A DNA stretch of 64,000 bases from Pseudotabrizicola sediminis (GTDB lineage Bacteria; Pseudomonadota; Alphaproteobacteria; Rhodobacterales; Rhodobacteraceae): contig NZ_RPEM01000007.1 of assembly GCF_004745575.1 (NCBI RefSeq), forward strand, positions 168,661-232,660, written 5' to 3'. The notes under the pieces are model-generated. The model had not been told where the DNA came from. It ran no database searches and worked only from the letters and a program-made list of their open reading frames with translations. The first letter of the stretch is position 1, and each line of letters begins with the position of its first letter. A program made the position numbers and the translations under genes. Shown piece by piece: positions 1-12,163 of this stretch.

Positions 1-1
1 C

Positions 2-664
2 ACCGACGAGTCGCGCAGCACCGATCTTGCCACCCTGCACACCCTGCGCCAGCAGGTCACCAAGCGCGACGACCGCCCCAATGTGGCGCTGTCCGATTTC
101 GTGGCCCCCATGGGCACGCCCGACTATGTTGGTGGCTTCGTGGTGACCGCAGGCATCGAGGAGATTACCATCGCCGAACGCTTTGAACGCGCCAATGACG
201 ACTTCAACGCGATTCTGGTCAAGGCCCTTGCCGACCGCTTTGCCGAGGCCTTTGCCGAGCGGATGCATGAGATGGTCCGGCGCGAGCTTTGGGGCTATGC
301 ACCGGACGAATCTCTCGCCCCTGCCGAGCTGATCGGCGAGCCCTATCGCGGCATCCGCCCGGCCCCAGGCTATCCGGCGCAGCCTGACCATACTGAGAAA
401 ACCACGCTGTTCCACCTGCTGGATGCCGAAGCCGCCACCGGCGTCCGGCTGACCGAAAGCATGGCGATGTGGCCCGGGTCTTCCGTGTCCGGCCTTTATA
501 TCGGCCATCCGCAGGCCTATTATTTCGGCGTGGCAAAGGTGGAACAGGATCAGGTTCTGGACTATGCTGCCCGTAAGCAGATGCCGGTGGACCAGGTGGA
601 ACGCTGGCTGGGGCCAATCCTCAACTATGTTCCCCAAGCCACACCCGCGCTGGCGGCGGAATAG
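2..664 (+). CDS. metH: Methionine synthase, cobalamin-dependent, C-terminal fragment
   Basis: This is the last 220 codons of a gene that begins before the window; the frame is open to the left edge. The visible part is the reactivation (AdoMet-binding) domain of MetH, which supports reductive methylation of cob(II)alamin during conversion of homocysteine and methyl-tetrahydrofolate to methionine. Recognisable elements are the [12 protein letters not shown] segment, the AdoMet-binding stretch [12 protein letters not shown], and the terminal block with [15 protein letters not shown] and [16 protein letters not shown] at 83 is internal to the domain and is not a credible start. The gene lies directly upstream of a cobalamin riboswitch, but that switch faces the next operon and not metH. 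The family call is firm; the N-terminal domains are not visible. Confidence 0.93.
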   Translation, partial: TDESRSTDLATLHTLRQQVTKRDDRPNVALSDFVAPMGTPDYVGGFVVTAGIEEITIAERFERANDDFNAILVKALADRFAEAFAERMHEMVRRELWGYAPDESLAPAELIGEPYRGIRPAPGYPAQPDHTEKTTLFHLLDAEAATGVRLTESMAMWPGSSVSGLYIGHPQAYYFGVAKVEQDQVLDYAARKQMPVDQVERWLGPILNYVPQATPALAAE

Positions 665-690
665 AATAGCTGTCAACCATAAACAAGATA

Positions 691-721
691 TTGACAGCCC
701 AGCACCCCTAGCCCCTATATG
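691..721 (+). promoter_or_regulatory. Probable sigma-70 type promoter of the riboswitch-nrdHIEF unit
   Basis: A perfect TTGACA at 691-696 is followed after 19 bases by TATATG at 716-721. Transcription would begin near 727, right at the first riboswitch bases. The -10 element is weak and the spacer is long, so this is an inference from position and motif. Confidence 0.45.
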
Positions 722-724
722 CAG

Positions 725-905
725 ATGTTCAGGTGTCCCCGACTCGGCAACGAGAAAGGGATGAAAAGGGAAGCCGGTCCATGCCGGCGCTGCCCCCGCA
801 ACTGTAGGCGGCAAGCCTGCCCCAGATGTCACTGGCCCTCATGGCCGGGAAGGCGGGGCAAAGGGCCGGGCCGTAAGCCAGGAGACCTGCCTGAACAGGA
901 ACAGA
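725..905 (+). promoter_or_regulatory. Cobalamin (B12) riboswitch
   Basis: The 344-base gap between metH and nrdH (665-1008) is filled mainly by this element. It carries the family's conserved blocks in order: an AGGTGTCC-type entry near 731, AAAAGGGAAGCCGGT near 762-776, GCCGGCGCTGCCCCCGCAACTGTA near 783-806 (shown only to identify it), GGGAAGGCGGGGC near 847-859, and the B12 box AGCCAGGAGACCTGCC at 876-891. In this family, adenosylcobalamin binding to the leader RNA lowers expression of the downstream genes. Here these are nrdHIEF, a B12-independent ribonucleotide reductase. About 100 bases separate the B12 box from the nrdH start and probably hold the expression platform, but I could not assign a specific terminator or sequestering helix. 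Confidence 0.92.
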
Positions 906-1008
906 CACACGGGCGGTGGGCCCGGTGGCGTGCACCTCGCAGGGCCTTTGGGTCAAGCTTTGGTGTCGCCCCTGCCCCCGCCTCAAACAGGCAAAAAAGG
1001 GACAGGCA

Positions 1009-1230
1009 ATGACCATCACCGTCTATTCAAAACCGGCTTGCGTGCAATGCGTGGCAACTTACCGGGCGCTCGACAATCTGGGCGTCGATTACACCATCAT
1101 CGACCTGTCGCAGGATGCCGACGCGCTGGAGCGCGTGTCGGCCCTTGGCTACCGTCAGGTGCCGGTGGTGATGGCGGGCGGCGATCATTGGGCGGGCTTC
1201 CGCCCCGACAAGATCAGCGCACTCTGCTGA
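1009..1230 (+). CDS. nrdH: NrdH glutaredoxin-like electron donor for class Ib RNR
   Basis: This is a 73-residue glutaredoxin-fold redoxin with thioredoxin-like specificity that re-reduces NrdE after each turnover. The active-site motif CVQC is at residues 11-14, after TITVYSKPA, and the C-terminal end has the family's WAGFRPDKI block. The ATG at 1009 is chosen because it gives the normal NrdH length and has an AGGGACAGG-type purine stretch just upstream; a longer open frame reaches back into the riboswitch. It is the first gene of nrdHIEF, with nrdI starting 4 bases after its stop. Confidence 0.95.
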   Translation: MTITVYSKPACVQCVATYRALDNLGVDYTIIDLSQDADALERVSALGYRQVPVVMAGGDHWAGFRPDKISALC

Positions 1231-1234
1231 ACCC

Positions 1235-1644
1235 ATGGCGGCGCGACCCGCAGAATTGGTCTATTATTCCTCCGGCTCGGGCAACACCGCGCGGATGATC
1301 GACCGGCTGGGCCTGCCCGCCCTGCGCATCCCCACCAGCCCGTCTGACCCGATGCCTGCGCCTGATGCACCCTTCGTCCTGATCTGCCCGACCTATTCGG
1401 ACGGCACGGGGCGGGGCGCGGTGCCAAAGCAGGTCATCCGCTTTCTGAACAATCCTTCCGCGCGCACCCATCTGCGCGGGGTGATCGGTGCGGGCAACCG
1501 CAACTTCGGCACTTATTTTGGCCATGCCGGCCCCGTCATTGCCGCCAAATGCGGCGTCCCTTGCCTTTACCGGTTCGAACTGGCCGGAACCGACACCGAA
1601 ATTGCCCAGATCAGGTCCGGGCTTGCCACATTCTGGAGAGACCA

Positions 1645-1663
<19 letters not shown>
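1235..1663 (+). CDS. nrdI: NrdI flavodoxin-like activator of class Ib RNR
   Basis: This 142-residue flavoprotein of the NrdI family supplies the oxidant used to assemble the dimanganese-tyrosyl cofactor of NrdF. The FMN phosphate loop [12 protein letters not shown] is near residue 10. The typical [26 protein letters not shown] and [12 protein letters not shown] segments follow. It sits between nrdH and nrdE, and its 3' end overlaps the nrdE start by 19 bases, which suggests translational coupling. The length is normal for the family. Confidence 0.95.
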
Positions 1664-4774
<3,111 letters not shown>

Positions 4775-4785
4775 TCCTGCTCTCG

Positions 4786-4820
4786 CAGAGGGCGGCTGCC
4801 GCACCGGCAACTGCCCTCTG
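4786..4820 (+). terminator. Hairpin after nrdF, possible terminator
   Basis: CAGAGGGC (4786-4793) pairs with GCCCTCTG (4813-4820), and an inner TGCCG/CGGCA stem lies in the loop. It sits between the nrdF stop and pyrC but lacks a T-run, so intrinsic termination is uncertain. Confidence 0.4.
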
Positions 4821-4853
4821 GAAACCATGCTGCCTTTGCGGTAACCGGACAGC

Positions 4854-5897
4854 ATGACCCAGACCCTGACGCTCATACGCCCCGATGACTGGCACCTGCA
4901 CCTGCGCGATGGCGCGATGCTGCAAGGGGTGCTGCCCGAATCTGCGCGCCACTTCGCCCGCGCCATCATCATGCCCAACCTCGTGCCCCCGGTCGTCACC
5001 GGCGCACAGGCGAGCGCCTACCGCGACCGCATCCTTGCGGCCCTGCCCGAAGGCGCTGCCTTCCAGCCGCTGATGACGCTGTATCTAACCGAGAGCACCG
5101 ACGCAGGCGATGTCGCCGCCGCCCATGCCTCGGGTCTGGTAAAGGCGGTGAAGCTCTATCCCGCCGGGGCCACCACCAATTCCCACGGTGGCGTGCATAA
5201 TATCGACAAGGTCATGCCGGTGCTGGAAAAAATGGCGCAGATCGGCTTGCCGCTTTGTGTGCATGGCGAGGTGACAACGCATGACGTTGACATCTTCGAC
5301 CGCGAAGCCGTGTTCATCGACACCGTGCTCGACCCGCTGCGCCGCCGCCTGCCAGATTTGCGCGTGGTGATGGAACACATCACCACCGAGGAAGGCGTGG
5401 CCTATGCGCGCGAGGGCGGCCCCAATCTGGGTGCCACCATCACCACCCATCACCTGATCCTGAACCGCAACCACCTGCTGGTCGGCGGCATCCGCCCACA
5501 CTACTACTGCCTGCCGGTGGCCAAGCGTGAAAAGCACCGCCTCGCCCTGCGCGCCGCCGCTACCTCCGGACTTGGTCGCTTCTTCCTCGGCACCGATTCC
5601 GCCCCGCATGTCGATGCCGCAAAAGAAACCGGCTGCGGCTGCGCGGGCTGCTTTACGGCCACCAATACCATGCCGCTCCTCGCCCATGTGTTCGAGGAAG
5701 AGGGCGCGCTGGACCGGCTGGAGGCCTTCACCAGCCGCAATGGCCCCGCCTTCTACGGCCTGCCGGTGAACGACACATCCCTGCGCCTAGCGCGCCACGA
5801 TGCCCCCCAAACCTGGCCCGAGAAGATATATACCGAGGCCGGCCCCGTCACCGTGTTCAACCCCGGCTTCCCCGTCCACTGGGCCGTGGAAGCCTGA
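4854..5897 (+). CDS. pyrC: Dihydroorotase, type II (PyrC)
   Basis: This 347-residue amidohydrolase interconverts carbamoyl-aspartate and dihydroorotate, the third step of pyrimidine synthesis, in the cytosol. The metal-binding HLHLRDG motif is at residues 14-20 (H14, H16). K100 in AVKLYPAG is the expected carbamylated bridging lysine. [15 protein letters not shown] and GTDSAPH supply the other ligands and the catalytic Asp. The length matches the class II E. coli-type enzyme. pyrE follows 24 bases downstream on the same strand, so the two form a pyrimidine pair. Confidence 0.95.
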   Translation: MTQTLTLIRPDDWHLHLRDGAMLQGVLPESARHFARAIIMPNLVPPVVTGAQASAYRDRILAALPEGAAFQPLMTLYLTESTDAGDVAAAHASGLVKAVKLYPAGATTNSHGGVHNIDKVMPVLEKMAQIGLPLCVHGEVTTHDVDIFDREAVFIDTVLDPLRRRLPDLRVVMEHITTEEGVAYAREGGPNLGATITTHHLILNRNHLLVGGIRPHYYCLPVAKREKHRLALRAAATSGLGRFFLGTDSAPHVDAAKETGCGCAGCFTATNTMPLLAHVFEEEGALDRLEAFTSRNGPAFYGLPVNDTSLRLARHDAPQTWPEKIYTEAGPVTVFNPGFPVHWAVEA

Positions 5898-5921
5898 CGT
5901 GCCATAGCAAGGACTGCCGCC

Positions 5922-6599
5922 ATGATTCCCACCAGCTTCCCCCCGCGCGACGAAATCGCCCGCCTGACCGCCCGCGCCCTGCTGGAGATCAAGGCGGTGC
6001 ATTTCAACACCGACACGCCTTTCACGCTGGCCTCAGGCCTGCCGTCCCCCACCTATATCGACTGTCGCAAGCTGATCTCTTATCCGCGCATCCGGTCGAT
6101 GCTGATGGATTTCATGGCCGTCACCGTGATGCGCGCCGCAGGCTTCGAGGCGTTTGACAACATCGCCGGGGGCGAGACCGCCGGCATTCCCTTCGCCGCA
6201 CTGGTCGCGGAACGCTTGGCGCTCCCAATGACCTATGTGCGCAAGAAACCCAAAGGCTATGGCCGCAACGCCCGGATCGAAGGCGTCATGTCTGAGGGCC
6301 AGCGCGTGCTGCTGGTTGAAGATCTGACCACCGATGGTGGATCGAAACTGTCGTTCGTCGATGCCATCCGCGACACCGGGGCCACCTGTGCCCACACCGC
6401 GGTGATCTTCTACTACGGCATTTTTGACGGCACCGAGGAGCGTCTGGCCGAGCATGGGGTGGCCCTGCACCATCTGTGCACCTGGTGGGATGTGCTGGCT
6501 GAGGCCCGCGATCAGGGCACCTTCGACACCAACAACCTGACCGAGGTGGAGGCGTTCCTGAAAGCCCCCCGCGCCTGGCAGGACGCCCGCAAGACCTGA
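5922..6599 (+). CDS. pyrE: Orotate phosphoribosyltransferase
   Basis: This 225-residue type I phosphoribosyltransferase makes orotidine monophosphate from orotate and PRPP. The PRPP-binding signature [14 protein letters not shown] lies at about residues 129-142, and the [13 protein letters not shown] loop carries the catalytic lysines. [18 protein letters not shown] near the N-terminus is typical of the family. It is cotranscribed with pyrC. The start ATG follows a GGACTGCC stretch, and no better start exists. Confidence 0.95.
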   Translation: MIPTSFPPRDEIARLTARALLEIKAVHFNTDTPFTLASGLPSPTYIDCRKLISYPRIRSMLMDFMAVTVMRAAGFEAFDNIAGGETAGIPFAALVAERLALPMTYVRKKPKGYGRNARIEGVMSEGQRVLLVEDLTTDGGSKLSFVDAIRDTGATCAHTAVIFYYGIFDGTEERLAEHGVALHHLCTWWDVLAEARDQGTFDTNNLTEVEAFLKAPRAWQDARKT

Positions 6600-6614
6600 G
6601 GCGCGCCCCACCGG

Positions 6615-6826
6615 TTGTGCACGCCTCATCTCCGGCGGGTTTTTGCCGAAGCGGAAACCCGCTGTGGATAACCCCGTGCACAAACGGGGGATGATTTGCG
6701 CACAACCTGGCGTCCGAATCGTGGCCCGGTGACAGCGCCCCCGGAGTCATGCTACATAGCGTGGCAACAGCGCTTGCCCCCACCACCTGTTGCGGACACT
6801 CGTGGCGGCAGACGGGGTTGTCCACA
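6615..6826. promoter_or_regulatory. Intergenic region before dnaB with DnaA-box-like motifs
   Basis: The 302-base gap between pyrE and dnaB (6600-6901) holds no gene. It contains one perfect DnaA box on the minus strand (TGTGGATAA at 6663-6671, i.e. TTATCCACA). It also has degenerate relatives: TTGTCCACA (6818-6826, one mismatch), TTGCGCACA (6696-6704) and TTGTGCACG (6615-6623). Several G/C-rich short palindromes, such as CCCCGTGCACAAACGGGG near 6673, lie between them. Binding by DnaA is inferred from the motifs alone; no AT-rich unwinding element is visible. Confidence 0.5.
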
Positions 6827-6901
6827 CTCTTATCCCGGCTTGCCCCCACACCACCGGGCAGGCTACACCGCAGGCTTCATCCGGGGGGCACGAGGCAACA
6901 C

Positions 6902-8407
6902 ATGAACGAAGTCGCCAAGATCAGAACCGATCTTTCCCCCGCCGCCCCCGACATCACCACCGACACCCTGCCGCATAATACCGAAGCCGAACAACAGCTT
7001 CTGGGTGCCATCCTGACCAACAACGATGTTTACGACCGCATCGCCAGCACCGTGAAGGCCGAGCATTTCTACGATCCTGTCCACCAGCGCATCTTCGAGA
7101 AATCTGCCGCCCGCATCCAGAAGAACGCACTGGCCAGCCCGGTTACACTAAAGCCGTTCTTCGAGGATGATGACGGGCTGAAAGAACTTGGCGGGCCCGC
7201 CTACCTTGTGCGTCTGGCCGGGGCAGCCATCAGCGCCTATGCGGCGCGCGACTACGCGCAAATGATCTATGATCTTGCCGTGCGCCGCGAACTCATCGCT
7301 TTGGGCAAAGACATTTCCGCTAAGGCTGCCAAGGTCGACATGGCGTCGGAACCGCGCGAACAGATCGTCGAGGCCGAACAGCGGCTGTACAAGCTGGGCG
7401 AACAGGGCGTGGCCGAACGCGGGTTCCAGTCTTTCCTCAAGGCCGTCACCGATGCGGTGAACGTGGCCAACGCCGCCTATCAGCGCGGCGGCGGCCTGGC
7501 GGGCATTTCCACCGGCCTCACCGATCTGGACAAGAAATTGGGCGGCCTGCACGAATCCGACCTTCTGATCCTCGCCGGCCGCCCGTCGATGGGCAAGACC
7601 TCGCTCGCCACCAACATCGCCTTCAACATCGCCAAGGCCTACAAGCGCGGCCGCAAACCCGATGGCCATGAAGGTGCTGTCGAAGGCGGCGTGGTCGGCT
7701 TCTTCAGCCTGGAAATGAGCGCCGAACAGCTTGCCGCCCGGATTCTGTCCGAGGCCTCCGAAGTGCCATCTGAGCAGATCCGCCGCGGAGACATGCGCGA
7801 AGACGAATTCCGCCGCTTCGTCGAGGCCGCCAAGCAGCTGGAATCCTGCCCGCTTTATATCGACGACACCCCGGCCCTGCCGATCAGCCAGGTCGCCGCC
7901 CGCGCGCGGCGCCTCAAGCGCACCCATGGGCTGGATGTGCTGATGATCGACTACCTGCAACTGCTGAAAGGCTCGGCCAAAAGCTCCGAAGGCAATCGGG
8001 TGCAGGAAGTTTCGGAAATCACCCAAGGGCTCAAGGCCATCGCCAAGGAGCTCAACATCCCCGTCATCGCCCTGTCGCAGCTGTCGCGCCAGGTCGAGAG
8101 CCGCGAAGACAAACGCCCGCAACTGTCAGACCTGCGCGAATCCGGCTCGATCGAACAGGATGCCGATGTGGTGATGTTCGTCTACCGCGACGAATATTAT
8201 AAAGAGCGCGAAAAGCCCGGCGACCACGAGCTTGAAAAGATGGCCGCCTGGCAGCAAATCATGGAACAGGTCCATGGCAAGGCCGAGGTCATCATCGGCA
8301 AACAACGCCACGGCCCGATCGGCTCGGTCGACCTCAGTTTTGAAGGCCGCTTCACCCGCTTTGGCAACCTTGCCAAACCCTGGCAGGGCGACGGCCCCGG
8401 TTACTGA
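6902..8407 (+). CDS. dnaB: Replicative DNA helicase DnaB
   Basis: This 501-residue hexameric 5'-3' helicase drives the replication fork. The N-terminal primase-interaction domain (LPHNTEAEQQLLGAIL, near residue 20) precedes the RecA-like motor. Walker A GRPSMGKT is at residues 226-233, Walker B is in DVLMIDYLQLL, and the arginine-finger region SQLSRQVESR follows. The ATG at 6902 is preceded by CACGAGG and gives the normal length; an upstream in-frame extension would run through the DnaA-box region and has no homology-like character. No intein insertion is seen in the P-loop. Confidence 0.96.
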   Translation: MNEVAKIRTDLSPAAPDITTDTLPHNTEAEQQLLGAILTNNDVYDRIASTVKAEHFYDPVHQRIFEKSAARIQKNALASPVTLKPFFEDDDGLKELGGPAYLVRLAGAAISAYAARDYAQMIYDLAVRRELIALGKDISAKAAKVDMASEPREQIVEAEQRLYKLGEQGVAERGFQSFLKAVTDAVNVANAAYQRGGGLAGISTGLTDLDKKLGGLHESDLLILAGRPSMGKTSLATNIAFNIAKAYKRGRKPDGHEGAVEGGVVGFFSLEMSAEQLAARILSEASEVPSEQIRRGDMREDEFRRFVEAAKQLESCPLYIDDTPALPISQVAARARRLKRTHGLDVLMIDYLQLLKGSAKSSEGNRVQEVSEITQGLKAIAKELNIPVIALSQLSRQVESREDKRPQLSDLRESGSIEQDADVVMFVYRDEYYKEREKPGDHELEKMAAWQQIMEQVHGKAEVIIGKQRHGPIGSVDLSFEGRFTRFGNLAKPWQGDGPGY

Positions 8408-8439
8408 TCCCCGGACCAGCCCCCTGTCTCTCAGGGTTG

Positions 8440-8480
8440 CACCTTTCCCAAATACTCCCGCCGGAGGCTCCCGCCCTCCC
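8440..8480. repeat. Intergenic AAATACTCC element, copy 1
   Basis: The dnaB-alr gap (8408-8615) contains CCCAAATACTCCCGCCGGAG at about 8447-8466 followed by C-rich sequence. The AAATA(C/T)YCC core recurs near 15751 and 44707. No gene is seen in the gap. Confidence 0.4.
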
Positions 8481-8615
8481 CGCCCGCACCCCGTATCAGA
8501 CCCGCCCCGCGGCAGCAGCGGGCGCGGGGGGCTCGATGCCCCCCAAGCCCGCCGCCTTTCCGCCGGAACCGCCTTTTCCGCTTGACCGTAACCCCTGATC
8601 CGACAACAAACCCCC

Positions 8616-9665
8616 ATGACAACAGCGACACTCTCCATCGACCTTGACGCCATCGCCGCCAACTGGCGCGCGCTGGACCGTGCCTCTTCCTCTGGCGTGC
8701 AGACCGCTGCCGTGGTCAAGGCCGACGCTTACGGCCTTGGCATCACCCGTGTGGCCCGCGCATTGGCGCAGGCCGGGGCGCGGCGGTTTTTCGTTGCCGT
8801 CTCGGAAGAAGGTGCCGCCCTGCGTCAGGCGCTTGGCCCCGGGCCGCAGATCTGCGTGATGTCGGGCCATATGGCCGGCGACACCGAAATGGTGCACGAC
8901 CTTGATCTTTGCCCGATGCTCAACAGCATTGATCAGGTCACCCGGCATCTGGAATCGCTGCCCGGCCTGCCCTTCGGCGTTCAGCTGGATACCGGCATGA
9001 ACCGCCTCGGCATGGAAGAGGCGGAGTGGGAGGCGGTGGCCCCCTACCTGCTCGAAGCCGGGCCAGAGCTGATCATGTCGCATCTGGCCTGCGCAGATGA
9101 GCCGGATCATGCGCTCAACGACCTGCAGCTCTCCACCTTCCACGCCATGACCGATGGCACCGGCGTGCCGCGCTCGCTCGCGGCCACGGGGGGCATTCTG
9201 CTCGGCCCGAAATACCATTTCGACCTCACCCGCCCCGGCATCGGCCTTTACGGCGGGCGCCCCTATGAAGGGGCAAGCCGCGTCGTCACCCTGTCCTTGC
9301 CGGTGATCCAGACCCGTATCGTTCAGCCCGGCGAGTCGGTGGGCTATGCCTGCGGGTGGGTTGCCGATGCCCCCGCCATGATCGCCACCGTCTCGGGCGG
9401 CTATGCCGACGGGCTGCTGCGCGCGCTGTCGAACAACGCCGTGCTCTGGGATGGCGACACGCCCTGCCCGCTGGTGGGCCGCGTTTCGATGGACCTGATC
9501 ACGGTCGACATCAGCCATCTGTCCTATGTGCCACGCAGCCTCGACATCCTCGGCCCGCACCAGACGGTCGATGATCTGGCTGACATCGCCGGCACCATCG
9601 GCTATGAGATCCTGACCTCGCTCGGCCCCCGCTACACCCGCCGCTATCAGGAGGGCGGGGCGTGA
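8616..9665 (+). CDS. alr: Alanine racemase
   Basis: This 349-residue PLP enzyme interconverts L- and D-alanine for peptidoglycan. The N-terminal TIM barrel carries the PLP lysine K35 in [10 protein letters not shown]. The C-terminal beta domain has [13 protein letters not shown], and the Tyr in VGYACGWVA replaces the usual YGxTW context. The ribosome site before the ATG at 8616 is weak. The stop overlaps the GTG start of the next gene by 4 bases, so alr heads a unit with the MlaE/MlaF genes. Confidence 0.93.
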   Translation: MTTATLSIDLDAIAANWRALDRASSSGVQTAAVVKADAYGLGITRVARALAQAGARRFFVAVSEEGAALRQALGPGPQICVMSGHMAGDTEMVHDLDLCPMLNSIDQVTRHLESLPGLPFGVQLDTGMNRLGMEEAEWEAVAPYLLEAGPELIMSHLACADEPDHALNDLQLSTFHAMTDGTGVPRSLAATGGILLGPKYHFDLTRPGIGLYGGRPYEGASRVVTLSLPVIQTRIVQPGESVGYACGWVADAPAMIATVSGGYADGLLRALSNNAVLWDGDTPCPLVGRVSMDLITVDISHLSYVPRSLDILGPHQTVDDLADIAGTIGYEILTSLGPRYTRRYQEGGA

Positions 9666-10447
9666 ACCCAGCCACCGGACTGCTGCGCGGTATCGGTCGG
9701 CCCAGTCTCGCTGCCCTTGCCGCCATCGGCCGCGTGGCGCTGTTTGCCGCCAGCATCCTTGGCCACCTGCTGCGACCGCCGGTCTACTGGCGCGAACTCG
9801 GTACCCAGATGCTGCAGATCGGCTGGTTCAGCCTGCCTGTCGTCGGCCTGACCGCTCTGTTCACCGGCGGAGCGCTGGCCCTGCAGATCTATTCCGGCGG
9901 CGCGCGGTTCAATGCGGAAAGCGTTGTGCCCTCCATCGTCGCCATCGGCATGGTGCGCGAGCTTGGGCCCGTGCTTGGCGGCCTGATGGTCGCGGCCCGC
10001 GTCGCCTCGTCCGTCGCGGCGGAACTTGGCACCATGAAGGTGACCGAGCAGATCGACGCCCTGACCACCCTATCGACCAACCCGATGAAATACCTTGTGG
10101 TGCCGCGCGTGCTGGCCGCCACGCTGACAGTGCCGGTGCTGGTTGGCGTCGGCGATGCCATCGGTATCATGGGCGGCTGGCTGGTCGGCGTGACGCGGCT
10201 GGATTTCACCTCCGTCACCTATCTGAAAAACACCGTCGACTTTCTCGAGCCGTGGGATATCGGTTCCAGCCTCGTCAAAGGTGCGGTGTTCGGCTTCATC
10301 ATCGCGCTGATGGGCTGCTATCATGGCATGACCTCGGGTCGCGGCGCGCAAGGCGTGGGCCGCGCCACCAAGGCGGCAGTGGTCGCCGCAAGCGTGTTGA
10401 TCCTCGCCGCCAATTACCTGCTGACAGAGATGTTCTTCACCTCATGA
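9662..10447 (+). CDS. mlaE: MlaE-family ABC transporter permease
   Basis: This 261-residue integral membrane permease belongs to the MlaE/TTG2B family, which moves phospholipids between inner membrane and periplasm. Family landmarks are [22 protein letters not shown], the [18 protein letters not shown] loop, [15 protein letters not shown] and a hydrophobic C-terminus. Translation starts at a GTG overlapping the alr stop; mlaF follows with an ATGA overlap. No MlaD (MCE domain) gene is present between or after them in this window, so the substrate-binding partner must be elsewhere. Confidence 0.92.
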   Translation: MNPATGLLRGIGRPSLAALAAIGRVALFAASILGHLLRPPVYWRELGTQMLQIGWFSLPVVGLTALFTGGALALQIYSGGARFNAESVVPSIVAIGMVRELGPVLGGLMVAARVASSVAAELGTMKVTEQIDALTTLSTNPMKYLVVPRVLAATLTVPVLVGVGDAIGIMGGWLVGVTRLDFTSVTYLKNTVDFLEPWDIGSSLVKGAVFGFIIALMGCYHGMTSGRGAQGVGRATKAAVVAASVLILAANYLLTEMFFTS

Positions 10448-11190
10448 TCACCCTGTCCGGCGTCACAAAGTCCTTTACAACCAACCACGTGCTGCGCGGC
10501 GTTGACCTGACGCTTGCGTCGGGCAAAAGCATGGTCATCATCGGCGGGTCGGGCACCGGCAAATCGGTGCTCTTGAAATGCATCCTTGGGCTGGTGCCCC
10601 ATGACAGCGGCAGCATCACGCTTGACGGGCAGGATGTGCGCCGCGCGGAACGCGACGCTTTCCTTGCCCGCTTTGGCATGTTGTTTCAGGGCGGTGCGTT
10701 GTTCGACAGCTTGCGCGTCTGGGAAAACGTCGCCTTCCGCCTGATGCGCGGTGCCACCCGCCGCCCCAAGGATGAGGCCCGCGCCATCGCCCTTGAGAAA
10801 CTGCGCCGCGTTGGCCTTGGTCCGCAAGTGGCCGACCTTTACCCCGGCGAGTTGTCGGGCGGCATGCAGAAACGCGTGGGCCTTGCCCGTGCCATCGCCG
10901 CCGAGCCTGAAATCATCTTCTTTGACGAACCCACCACCGGGCTTGACCCGATCATGGCCGGGGTGATCAATGATCTGATCCGCGAAATCGTGGTGGAAAT
11001 GGGGGCAACGGCGATGACCATCACGCATGACATGTCTTCGGTCCGCGCCATCGCTGATGATGTTGCAATGCTGCATGATGGCCGCATCAAATGGACCGGC
11101 CCCGTGTCGGAAATGGACGCATGCACAGACCCTTACGTGCAACAGTTCATCCATGGCCGCGCCACCGGCCCGATCAACGCCATCCGCTAG
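10444..11190 (+). CDS. mlaF: MlaF-family ABC transporter ATPase
   Basis: This 248-residue ATPase is the partner of the MlaE permease just upstream. Walker A GGSGTGKS is at residues 34-41, the ABC signature LSGGMQKR at 137-144, and Walker B IIFFDEPTTGLDP follows, with the MlaF-typical TTGLDPI-MAGVINDLI context. The ATG at 10444 overlaps the mlaE stop; a longer frame starting inside mlaE is rejected. The next gene begins immediately after its stop codon. Confidence 0.93.
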   Translation: MITLSGVTKSFTTNHVLRGVDLTLASGKSMVIIGGSGTGKSVLLKCILGLVPHDSGSITLDGQDVRRAERDAFLARFGMLFQGGALFDSLRVWENVAFRLMRGATRRPKDEARAIALEKLRRVGLGPQVADLYPGELSGGMQKRVGLARAIAAEPEIIFFDEPTTGLDPIMAGVINDLIREIVVEMGATAMTITHDMSSVRAIADDVAMLHDGRIKWTGPVSEMDACTDPYVQQFIHGRATGPINAIR

Positions 11191-11601
11191 ATGGGCACCG
11201 TGTTTCAGGCGGATCTCTCCTTTCTGTTTGATCAGCCCTCGGTCTGGCGCAGCCTCGTCCAGACCCTGATCACCATCACCCCGCTGGCCATCGCCCTGTC
11301 TGCCTACACCACCTGGCGCATCGGTGACCGCCGGGGGCTGGTGCTGATGGGCGGCGTGGCGCTCTATTTGGTCTGGATGCTGTGGCCCGCACCGCTTGCG
11401 CCCGCGCTGGTGCTGCCGGGGCGGGTGGTGTCAGTCATCGGCTGGTTCTGGCTGGTGTCGTCCTGGGGGCGGCAGGCGAAATGGCACGAACCGCTGCTGC
11501 TGATCACCAACAGCATCGTGGTGACCATGCTGATCACCCTGACGCTGACCACCGGCGTGGCCGTTTTGCGCGATCTGCTGGGCTATGACCTGCCGCTATG
11601 A
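11191..11601 (+). CDS. Small membrane protein in the mla unit, unknown function
   Basis: I do not recognise a named family for this 136-residue protein. It has about four hydrophobic segments (roughly residues 20-40, 48-68, 72-90 and 103-127), few charged residues, and a GDRRG turn after the first helix. The ATG directly follows the mlaF stop, so it is almost certainly cotranscribed with alr-mlaE-mlaF. The context suggests an accessory role in envelope lipid handling, but this is only a guess from position. Confidence 0.75.
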   Translation: MGTVFQADLSFLFDQPSVWRSLVQTLITITPLAIALSAYTTWRIGDRRGLVLMGGVALYLVWMLWPAPLAPALVLPGRVVSVIGWFWLVSSWGRQAKWHEPLLLITNSIVVTMLITLTLTTGVAVLRDLLGYDLPL

Positions 11602-11682
11602 CCCGGGCAACGCGCGCGGGCCCCAGCCTATCCAGCACAACCGCACTTGACCCGGCAGGACCAGAGCGCGACCAAGAGCATT

Positions 11683-12099
11683 ATGAAATGGCTTAACCTT
11701 GCCCTGCTGGTCCTGTTTCCGGTCTCGTGGTTCGCCCCGCTCTTGCGCGCGGGGCTGCTGCCCCTGTTCGGGCTGGATGAGATTTCGGTCATCACAGGGC
11801 TGCAATCGCTCTGGGCCAGCGATGTGGCGCTTGCGCTGCTGGTGACGGTCATGGCGGTGTTTGCGCCGATGGCCAAGACGGCGGGGCTGGCGCTGCTGGA
11901 CTTCGGCTTGCTGTCGCCCCGCGCCCTGCCTGCGCTGCGGATTTTGGGCAAACTCGCCATGGCAGATGTGTTCCTGATCGCGCTCTATGTCGTGGTGGTC
12001 AAGGGCGTCGGGCTGGCGACGGTCGAGGTCGCATGGGGGCTTTATCTGTTCACCGCCTGCATCCTGCTCAGCCTGATCCTGTCGCATCGCGCGCGCTGA
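11683..12099 (+). CDS. PqiA-like (paraquat-inducible protein A family) membrane protein
   Basis: This is a polytopic protein of 138 residues from the ATG at 11683; a TTG at 11647 would add 12 polar residues. It has four predicted membrane segments with the PVSWFAPLL, KTAGLALLDFGLLSPRALPAL and ILGKLAMADVFLIALYVVVVKG stretches that resemble one PqiA half-domain. PqiA and relatives work with MCE-domain lipid transport systems, which fits its place 80 bases after the mlaEF unit. It is only about a third of the size of E. coli PqiA, so it corresponds to a single domain. Confidence 0.7.
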   Translation: MKWLNLALLVLFPVSWFAPLLRAGLLPLFGLDEISVITGLQSLWASDVALALLVTVMAVFAPMAKTAGLALLDFGLLSPRALPALRILGKLAMADVFLIALYVVVVKGVGLATVEVAWGLYLFTACILLSLILSHRAR

Positions 12100-12163
12100 T
12101 GGCCCTTGCCCCTCACCAAGCGCAAGGCTTGAAGCGCCCCCCGCTTCCGCGCTAGGCAAGGCC

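Noticed and set aside
6600-6901. Chromosomal origin of replication before dnaB
   Set aside because: DnaA-box-like motifs are present, but there is no AT-rich unwinding region and no typical origin neighbour gene. A regulatory site is the more modest reading.
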